Shown: in pieces, positions 1 to 6,257 of the stretch
Layout: every line of letters starts with the position of its first letter
Numbering within the stretch: the first letter of the stretch is position 1
NCBI GenBank assembly: GCA_037447655.1
Contig: JBBHKE010001915.1
Coordinates: 201,599 to 216,273 of the forward strand
Direction: 5' to 3'
From: Zygnema cylindricum
Lineage: Eukaryota; Streptophyta; Zygnematophyceae; Zygnematales; Zygnemataceae
DNA: 14,675 nucleotides
The notes under the pieces: generated by a model
Seen by the model: the letters and a program-made list of their open reading frames with translations, nothing else
Told to the model about the DNA's origin: nothing
Databases searched by the model: none
Program-made: the position numbers and the translations under genes

Positions 1-123
1 TCTGTTAAGATACATAGGGTTTGATACCTATTTAAACATGTGTATGGTCTTAAAATAGATTGATTAAAATATCAAAGAAAGAACATATATTTAGAAAATA
101 TTCAGTGCGGACGTCATTTTGCA

Positions 124-152
124 CGAAACAAATGAATCGGACATTTGTTTCG
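124..152. repeat. Short perfect hairpin
   Basis: CGAAACAAATG (124-134) is followed after a 7-nt loop by its exact reverse complement CATTTGTTTCG (142-152). There is no T-run or neighbouring gene to give it a role. It may be part of a degraded element. Confidence 0.6.
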
Positions 153-1820
153 ACGGCGAACATTCAATGTCGGATTTAATTCGAAGGCATATATCACTGC
201 TGGGATCCCGGAATGTTCACTTTGGCGTTTATGGAAATGGCATGATTTGGCGCCACGTGGAGGGATAACAGTTAGTCACGGGAATTCCGGGGAACATACG
301 GACGAGTGGATGGGTGACACGCGTCCACTTAGTGGCTTTGTCGTACACGGGCCGTATAGTAAGGACATCGGCCATAGTACCTTTCTATACTGTACACTTA
401 TTTGATTTGTTCATACTGCAGTTGATAGGGATTGTGAGAGGGGTTAGGACTTAGCATTTTTTGGATAGACACTCACCTCTCTCTTTGAGAGTTTGTATAA
501 ATTGGCATTTTTGCCACCTCATTACTTATCGCAAGTTGGCCGTTTTCAGTGATTCTTTTTGCCACAAACTCAGGGGAGTCCAAGCTGCATAAGGGTGCAG
601 TCAGACAGTTAGTTCACCCTCTTGGGCAGCAGTGGTTGTGGTTTGAAGTGGATAAGTTAAAAGTTATCTAGTCGCTTCATGAATTCTGTAGTCCAATGGA
701 TGACACACAATTGCAAAAGTATGGTGTTTCAACGCCACTTAAGTACTTTTTGATAGATTAGTGGATCTGATTTGAACTCTCAACCACGGACCTAGCTGGA
801 GTTTGAAGTATAACTTTTTGCCCTGAGTGTGGTACGGCCTAATTTGTCGTATGTCAGTTCGATAGCATTTGCTCTCTTATCATGGACTCATTGCATTGGG
901 TTGACCTTTTGGACCTAAACTGGAAAATTATGTTATATAAGAAACTGGGCCCGAAGGAGACAGGTTGATGTTTTCACTACTGTCTTTTGAGAGAAATCTT
1001 AGAAAATTTCAAGCAAACTTTCTTTTGGAGAAATTTTGTCTTGTTTGTTGTGGCTCTATTGCCAATTCCGGTTTGGAATTGTCTCTTGTGGAAATCGTAG
1101 TTCGGTTAGGTAATTGGCATTATCCTTTACTTGGGCGGTTTGAGTCTTTTTGTCGTTGAAATCGGAAAAGTTCTAGTAGGTTCTGTGTCGCAAACGCCGA
1201 AGGGTGGGGGAGGATCTTACCGATTTCCGGTGCTTTTGAGGGATGAGTTTGTCTCATATTTGTGTCATCGTTTATCAGTCGGTATGTTGAGCTTGCTTCA
1301 CCATTATTTCATTCTATCTTTATTTCTCTTTTCTAGGGCAAGGTGATATTGTTAAATCTGAAACGACATAATTTTTGTATAAATATTTCTGCATAGAAGT
1401 CCTTTTGTGCACTTGTTGGTGGTTCTTTTGGCTTTGGCAGCAATCGCACCGGGGTGGGCTGCTTTTACCTTTAGGATAGAAGAGAGGTTATCGGGTTGGC
1501 ATCGGCAGACTTTGAGCAGACTAGCACAACGGCCAGCAGTCCGTAAATTGGGATATCCGCTACCCCTTTCTCTCAACCTCATGGAAAAAGGGGGAGTACT
1601 GGGGGTATCTTCTTTTTCTTTACTGACCCTAACATTCATTCATCTGGCATGTCCCCTCCTTTCCTAAGTTTTGCATCCATGTCTACGGGAGGGATTAGGG
1701 CAGTAGTGGGCATGGCCATTTTTCAGAGAAGCATCCGCATTTGGAAGTCTTTCTAGGTCTCCTTTGGGCAACTCTGTGGACCATTGGCCCTTCCTCTATA
1801 CTCATCCGACACGCTCGACA

Positions 1821-1913
1821 TTTCGCAAAGATTAGGGAACGCGACAAAGCTTCGCAAATCTGACATTGTCGTAACACTATTCATTTCACAAATCTTAGGG
1901 AACGCGACAAAGC
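1821..1913. repeat. 30-bp direct repeat pair
   Basis: Two copies of a 30-bp sequence lie at 1821-1850 and 1884-1913 and differ at three positions. Both contain the core TTAGGGAACGCGACAAAGC. The spacing of 63 bp start to start is not filled by further copies. Possible explanations are a local duplication or subterminal repeats of an old mobile element. No function is evident. Confidence 0.75.
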
Positions 1914-1964
1914 GTAATTATTAGTTTATTCATTCGTCTTACTTTAATCAATTTTGTACTTTTT

Positions 1965-2126
1965 CGGTTACGGGCGAGCATGGTTAGTCGCGAGAAATCC
2001 AATTTCAGTTATCTTTTTTTTTCGTTAACGTAGGTCGGTTAACGGTTAACAATTTTGGAGCATAACATAACCCGGTCGGGCGTCGGTTACTTTGATTTTG
2101 AAAAAAAAAACGGTCGGTTTCGGTTA
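1965..2126 (+). repeat. Cluster of CGGTTA hexamers
   Basis: CGGTTA occurs five times in about 160 bp, at 1965, 2036, 2043, 2084 and 2121, all in the same orientation. The copies at 2036 and 2043 are nearly back to back. Variants such as GGTCGG lie between them. Spacing is irregular, so this is not a clean tandem array. It could be a cluster of protein-binding sites or the subterminal part of a transposon. Confidence 0.45.
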
Positions 2127-2169
2127 TGTAAGATTTTGACTTTTGCGACCTTTGGCCGAGGCCTGAGGG

Positions 2170-2628
2170 CTATGGCGACGGTACTTTCACTATATCGCTT
2201 ATCGTTATTAGTGTAAATAACACTAATTTAGTCGTGGCTTTTTTTTGGCCCCAAAACATAAACTAGTTTAGTATTAGTAACTTTAAAATAAAATTTACAC
2301 TAATATGTAAAGTTTTAATTTAGTGTTTTTATATTATGTTCGTAGTAATTAGGGTTATGTACAACGTGTCTGTTTTAGTGTTTTTGACTTTTTGTACAAA
2401 TCGTCCACGTGACATCTCATTTTTACAACATTTAGTGGTTTTGGCATGTAAATTAACTTTCAATACGTGTTAGCCTCCGAAAATAGTGGGAACGTTACTT
2501 AATATAAAGCATAAAATCGCTTAAAGTAACCAGAAATTATGTTAAATTTACTCTAATTTATAAGCTTCCACAATATCTGAACCCCAAAAAGTACGTCTAT
2601 CCGCGGATGCTGTTAGGGTACAGACGTA
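2170..2628. mobile_element. Probable degraded TTAGTG-rich MITE remnant
   Basis: This AT-rich stretch has no gene. Near its left side, ATCGTTATTAGTGTAA followed by ACACTAATTTAG (about 2202-2230) resembles the terminal and subterminal sequence of the pogo-like MITEs further right, including a 7-bp palindrome TTAGTGT/ACACTAA at 2209-2227. More copies of TTAGTG, TTAGAG or their complements follow at about 2294, 2318, 2370, 2431 and 2541. I could not find a clean matching right terminus or target duplication, so only a remnant is claimed. Confidence 0.4.
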
Positions 2629-3134
2629 CAGTACACCGCGAATTGTAATTAGAGTAAATAACGCTAATTCCGTTTCCCTAAATTTTGACTCCATCCCCTT
2701 AAATAAAGTAAATGATTCAAAAAAATTCATTATACTATTTAATGTAAGATTTAATTAGCGTAAAAAATTATAATATAGGTTCGTTTTAGATAGTGTGGAG
2801 TACGGACAATGTCCGACCGTGCAAAATTGTACTTCTATAAGTAAAAAGGTATAAATAATGATTTAATTGAATCGCACTCGCATGTGAAATCGCACTAAAC
2901 AAAAAAATCTATCATATCGAAAAAAAACCGTTCGCATAACTCTCGTCCGTCGACAACATCGTCGTTAGTGTGAACATTAGCTGACATTCAGTGCGACAAA
3001 TAATACTAACGTCATAATGACGTCAAAACTATACGGACTGAAAGATTTTGTATATCTACGTAATTTAGTGTTCATAATTACAACACGGATAATTAAAGCC
3101 GGCATAACCCAATATAGAGTACTTAAATAAATTA

Positions 3135-3869
3135 GGGTGAAGTTCCATCATACGTTGCTGTAATTGTACGGCACACTTTGCAGATCGGGTCGATTGAGAC
3201 GAAGTTCCATCACGTAGAATCTGTAAGCCACGTGTTCTAAATTGACTGGCGCCACGCAAGCTACGATCCCATGTTGAATATCTTTCAGATTTTTACACCG
3301 ACAAAATTAACTTCAAATCTTGACTTGCGTACCATATACCTGCGTACGAAGTAATCATACGACAAAACTTTTATATATTTTGCAGACGCCAGTCTGTACG
3401 CCAGCTCATTTTTTAGGGTTTCACTTTTCGAACATAACGGAAGTCCTTTGAAAAATAGTGTGACGAAAAAAAGTTACCAAAAATAGTGTGCCGAGGGAAT
3501 GTTACGAAATTTCGTTTTTATTTTCGGTTGTATTTTGGAAACCGTGTGTCATGTGCAAAACTTAAGATTTTTCGTTGGTTTTCCATCATGACACGTTTCT
3601 TAATTGTCCACCGTGTCACAATTTTTTTTTTCTGTATATGCCAACCCACCTCCTCGAGGTGGGTTGAGTGTAACAGAGAAAATTGAAGTGAACTCCTCGC
3701 ATATGAACATCCGACGGCCAGTATTACCTCCAAGACCTTCATATAGTGTCGGCAAGATTCTCTGTAATGTTGTTTTTCGTATAAAAACAAAATAGGCGGT
3801 ACGATTTGGTACGGAGAGTCGCGGATTTCTGTTAAAAAACGCCACTTTTCGCTTGATGGATCTTCACCC
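3135..3869. mobile_element. Tourist/PIF-Harbinger-like MITE nested in another MITE
   Basis: The ends are inverted repeats: GGGTGAAGTTCCATCA at 3135-3150, and on the other strand GGGTGAAGATCCATCA running in from 3869. Agreement extends to about 17 of 20 bases. TTA flanks both sides (3132-3134 and 3870-3872). A TTA duplication with G-rich termini is typical of PIF/Harbinger (Tourist) elements. Removing 735 bp plus one TTA restores the uninterrupted sequence seen at about 5202-5220 in the related MITE. A further partial terminal copy, GAAGTTCCATCAC, sits at about 3200. No coding capacity is evident; open frames within it are opposite-strand shadows of each other. Confidence 0.8.
3642..3666. repeat. 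11-bp hairpin inside the Tourist-like element
   Basis: CAACCCACCTC (3642-3652), a 3-nt spacer, then GAGGTGGGTTG (3656-3666) form a perfect stem of 11 bp at the middle of a less symmetric AT-rich stretch. It lies well inside the 3135-3869 element. The role is unknown; it may simply be part of the element's fold. Confidence 0.75.
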
Positions 3870-4090
3870 TTAGAGTAAACTTCCTCTGTGAAAAAGTTCT
3901 ATCACACAAATTAGCGTTCATAACTCTAATTGTTTTTTTTTGTTTTTTACTCTATTTACGATTCGCGGTATGCTGTAGTACCTTTGCACCTGAAATAGTG
4001 TTAGTGTTAGCTCAGCGTAGATGCTTCAAATTCGAAAAACAAATTGGCATCAAGTGCCAGAATTAATGTTGATGTTTTTTTTTCGACATA

Positions 4091-4163
4091 GGTACACAAA
4101 ATAGCGTTATTAATACTACATTAGCGTTTAGCGCTAGCACTAATAACGATGAGCGGTGTACAG
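4091..4163. mobile_element. Additional pogo-like MITE end or tiny MITE
   Basis: Read on the minus strand from 4163, CTGTACACCGCTCATCGTTA followed by TTAGTGC matches the terminal sequence of the neighbouring MITEs. On the plus strand GTACACAAAATAGCGTTATTA from about 4091 is a plausible mirrored end, which would make an element of only about 70 bp. An alternative left end lies near 3978. The TA flank is not clear, so only one end is firm. Confidence 0.45.
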
Positions 4164-4228
4164 TTGTGAAGGTTGTAGTTCCTTTTCTAGTGTGGTGTAT
4201 ATTCTACTATAGTGTTGTAACTTGTAAG

Positions 4229-4259
4229 ACATGGATGTGCGAATCCCAATATTCGAGCG
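4229..4259 (+). repeat. Diverged copy of the 30-bp leader repeat
   Basis: This stretch starts ACATG and ends CCCAATATTCGAGCG. It aligns by eye with one unit of the perfect array at 6115-6234 (ACATG...CCCATACCTTCGAGCG), with substitutions and about two extra bases. Its last 8 bp, TTCGAGCG, are the left copy of the proposed target duplication of the 4260-6117 element. If real, the transposon landed within or at the edge of the repeat array and separated this unit from the rest. Confidence 0.45.
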
Positions 4260-4667
4260 GGGAATGATCATGATAGTGACTGTTTTGGTTGCGCACAGTC
4301 ACTTACGTCATTTTGTAAAAAAATGTACGTTTGAAGTACACATTGGTACAAATAAAGTACCGTTGAGTATAAATTTGACGGTCAATCGGTTGGACAACTT
4401 TGACTTTCATAATATTGTTTCAACTGCTTAAAATTTTGTCGCGCTTGCGAACGTCGACCGTCATAATAAATTAGCAATTCACACGGCCGGCGAGCATTTA
4501 CGGTAACAAAACTGCTGCGACCACATGTAATAAAAGTGTTGCACACAGTCACTTTTTGTCGTTACGTGAGCTCCACGGTGAGAGCACTTAGCCGCAAAAT
4601 TGAAATTTAATCGTGTAAGCGTTACATTGAACTTAGACGCAAAGTGAAACCAAACCTCTTTAAACTA

Positions 4668-4875
4668 AAGTACACCTTGAATCGTTATTAGCGTATAGAA
4701 ATTATTAGTGTAAAGAAAAATTAGCGTCATTCATTCTAATTTAGTGCCACGAGACGTGGCAGATTATGGTCCACGTCTTTAAATAGTGTAATTTATTATA
4801 TTTAAGGTATCACTGTCAAAATTTTGGGGTGCCGATATAGCGTACATAAGGCTAATAACGATTCACGGTGTACTG
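4668..4875 (+). mobile_element. 208-bp pogo-like MITE in the left arm
   Basis: It is flanked by TA (4666-4667 and 4876-4877). The left end AAGTACACCTTGAATCG and the right end, on the other strand, CAGTACACCGTGAATCG continue with matching GTTATTAG. Its right-hand interior (about 4805-4870) resembles the right part of the 5091-5720 element, so it looks like an internally deleted relative. It contains a small hairpin GCCACG-AGA-CGTGGC near 4744-4758 and several TTAGYGT motifs. No coding capacity. Confidence 0.75.
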
Positions 4876-5090
4876 TAAGCCTTGTACGGAAATATTAAAA
4901 CGCACGAAACGAAATAAACATTGTACACTATAATAAAACGAACCGGCGTAAAAATATCAATTGAAATTAAATGAAAAAAATGCGCGTCGTCACGCGAGAC
5001 GAAATCGAGCCACACTATCTACGAATCAACATTCTTACATTAACAGCAAAATTTCGTTTCGTGCGTTTTAATATTTCCGTACAAAACTTA
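4876..5090. repeat. Central hairpin of the foldback element
   Basis: The segment after TAAG (TTGTACGGAAATATTAAAAC, then GCACGAAACGAAAT) up to about 4916 is repeated in perfect or near-perfect inverted form at 5051-5090. The roughly 134-bp loop between them has no gene. Removing the flanking MITEs joins each hairpin arm to its outer arm at ...TTTAAACTAAG, so this is the inner end of the original palindrome. Confidence 0.8.
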
Positions 5091-5720
5091 CAGTACACCG
5101 CGAATCGTAATTAGAGTAATGAAAAAATTAGAGTAAAAAAACAAAAAAAAACAATTAGAGTAATGAACTCTAATTTATGTGATAGAACTTTTTCACAGTC
5201 GAAGTTTACTCTAATTTATTTAAGTACTCTATATTGGGTTATGTCGGCAATAATTATCCACGCTGAAATTATAAACACTAAATTACGTAGACGTACAAAA
5301 TATGTCAGTCCGTATAGTTTTGACGTCATTATGACGCTAGTATTATTTGTCGCGCTGAATGTCAGTTAATGTTCACACTGACGACGATGCTGTCGACGGA
5401 CGAGAGTTATGCGAACGGCTTTTTTTCGATATGACTGATTTTTCGTTTAGTCCGATTTCACGTGCGAGCGCGATTATATTAAATCATTATTTGTACCTTT
5501 TTACTTAAAAAAGTACAGTTTTGCACGGTCGAAGGTCGTCCGTAATCACACTATTTAAAACAAACCTATATTACAATTCTGTTACGCTAATTAAACCTAC
5601 CTAAATTAGAATAATGAAAAAATTAGAATCGTTTACTCTATTTGGTGTCATAGAGTCGAAATTTCGAGCGACCGAATTAGAGTAATTTACTCTAATTACG
5701 ATTCGCGGTGTAATTCAGTT
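5091..5720 (+). mobile_element. ~630-bp pogo-like MITE in the right arm
   Basis: The left end TA|CAGTACACCGCGAATCG begins at 5091. The right end, on the other strand, carries the same TACACCGCGAATCG and then ATTAGAGTAA, so bases 5094-5119 and 5687-5712 are a perfect 26-bp inverted repeat. The outermost right bases differ (AACTGAAT in place of CAG), then TA at 5721. The interior is the uninterrupted counterpart of the element at 2629-3975. Repeated TTAGAGTAA motifs lie just inside both ends. It has no transposase, so it is non-autonomous. Confidence 0.8.
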
Positions 5721-6104
5721 TAGTTTAAAGAGGTTTCGTTTCACTTCGCGTCTAAGTTCAATGTAACGCTTACACGATTAAATTTCAATTTTGCGGCTAA
5801 AAGCTCTCACCGCGGAGCTCACGTAAAGACAAAAAGTGACTGTCTGCAACACTTTTATTTACATGTGGTTGCCGCAGTTTTGTTACCGTAAATGCTCGCC
5901 GGCCGTGTGAATTGCTAATTTTATTATGACGGTCGACGTTCGCAATCGCGGCTTGAAACAATATTATGAAAGTCAAAGTTGTCCAACCGATTGACCGTCA
6001 AATTTATACTCAACGATACTTTATTTGTACCAATGTGTACTTCAAACGTACATTTTTTGACAAAATGACGTAAGTGACAGTGCGCAACCAAAACATTCAC
6101 TGTC

Positions 6105-6257
6105 ATGATAAATTACCTTCGAGCGTACATGCCTCTTCGCCCATACCTTCGAGCGTACATGCCTCTTCGCCCATACCTTCGAGCGTACATGCCTCTTCGC
6201 CCATACCTTCGAGCGTACATGCCTCTTCGCCCATGGCGCCTCAGAGCTTCACTATGA
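6105..6257 (+). CDS. Upstream ORF of leader repeats, overlapping main start
   Basis: An ATG at 6105 (in the last bases of the foldback element) opens a frame with in-frame ATGs at 6129, 6159, 6189 and 6219, one in each 30-bp repeat. The predicted 50-residue peptide has three 10-residue repeats MPLRPYLRAY and then a partial fourth. It ends at TGA 6255-6257, past the main ATG at 6233 and in a different frame. The stop overlaps ATG 6254-6256 (ATGA), which is codon 8 of the ATPase. If the transcript includes these bases, the uORF should reduce initiation at 6233 and could allow reinitiation at Met8. Whether it is transcribed is not known from sequence. Confidence 0.5.
   Translation: MINYLRAYMPLRPYLRAYMPLRPYLRAYMPLRPYLRAYMPLRPWRLRASL
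6115..6234 (+). repeat. 30-bp tandem repeat, four exact units
   Basis: Units at 6115-6144, 6145-6174, 6175-6204 and 6205-6234 are identical. Each contains CTTCGAGCGTACATGCC and ends TTCGCCCAT. The last unit runs directly into the start codon: CCCAT in the array becomes CCATGG at the ATG. The exact identity points to recent expansion. In the main frame the units would read PSSVHASSPI, but no ATG precedes them in that frame, so they are leader rather than protein. Confidence 0.95.

Larger units (their letters stand above)
1..2160. other. Region with no supported gene
   Basis: I see no convincing gene here. Open frames are short (under 100 codons), lack recognisable motifs and do not join across plausible splice sites. 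The + strand from about 440 to 1750 is rich in T and G and poor in C. TATA-like strings occur near 493 (gtataaat) and 931 (gttatataag), so an old LTR or a UTR/intron of an unrecognised gene is possible. I could not find paired LTRs, a primer-binding site or reverse-transcriptase motifs, so I leave it unassigned. Confidence 0.5.
2629..3975 (-). mobile_element. Pogo/Tc1-mariner-like MITE interrupted by a second element
   Basis: The left end reads TA|CAGTACACCGCG (element starts at 2629) and the right end reads CGCGGTATGCTG|TA (ends at 3975). These are near-perfect inverted ends flanked by TA, as expected for Tc1/mariner/pogo elements. The body matches, in reverse complement, the element at 5091-5720 over nearly its whole length. 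It is interrupted at 3135-3869 by a 735-bp insertion plus a TTA duplication. Without these it would be about 609 bp. It has no transposase frame, so it is non-autonomous. The superfamily name rests on TA plus CAGT termini and is less sure than the element itself. Confidence 0.75.
4260..6117. mobile_element. Foldback element with ~450-bp arms
   Basis: The outer arms at 4260-4667 and 5721-6117 are reverse complements with only scattered differences and one indel of about 14 bp near 4425. Inside them a second arm segment (4876-4916 and 5051-5090) continues the palindrome once two inserted MITEs are removed. Outer ends read GGGAATGATCATGA and, on the other strand, GGTAATTTATCATGA. TTCGAGCG flanks both sides (4252-4259 and 6118-6125), giving an 8-bp target duplication. 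Eight bases would suit hAT-type or some foldback elements, but no canonical hAT terminus is present, so the superfamily is left open. There is no transposase gene. The right end is 115 bp from the start codon of the ATPase gene. Confidence 0.8.

Noticed and set aside
145-405. 86-codon frame near the left edge
   Set aside because: It lacks an ATG start (it begins at TTG), has no motif and no matching splice context.
1-1700. Solo LTR or retrotransposon remnant
   Set aside because: TATA-like strings and strand bias are suggestive, but there is no paired LTR, primer-binding site, polypurine tract or polymerase motif in view.
4231-4431. Protein-coding frame in the left arm, mirrored at 5924-6106 on the other strand
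   Set aside because: The two peptides are alike only because the arms are inverted copies. They have no known domain and the frame is short.
2629-5720. Reading the two ~600-bp inverted copies (2629-3975 and 5091-5720) as terminal repeats of one 3.1-kb transposon
   Set aside because: Each copy has its own two ends and TA flanks, and the span would overlap, not nest with, the 4260-6117 element. Two independent MITEs in opposite orientation fit better.
2161-5720. CACTA-type transposon, because TAGTG strings are frequent
   Set aside because: The TAGTG strings are part of internal TTAGTGT motifs. The defined ends read CAGTACACC with TA flanks, not CACTA with 3-bp duplications.
6074-6232. N-terminal extension of the ATPase with four PSSVHASSPI repeats
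   Set aside because: No ATG precedes the repeats in this frame; it would need a GTG start in transposon sequence. The ATG at 6233 has a strong context and begins a normal presequence.
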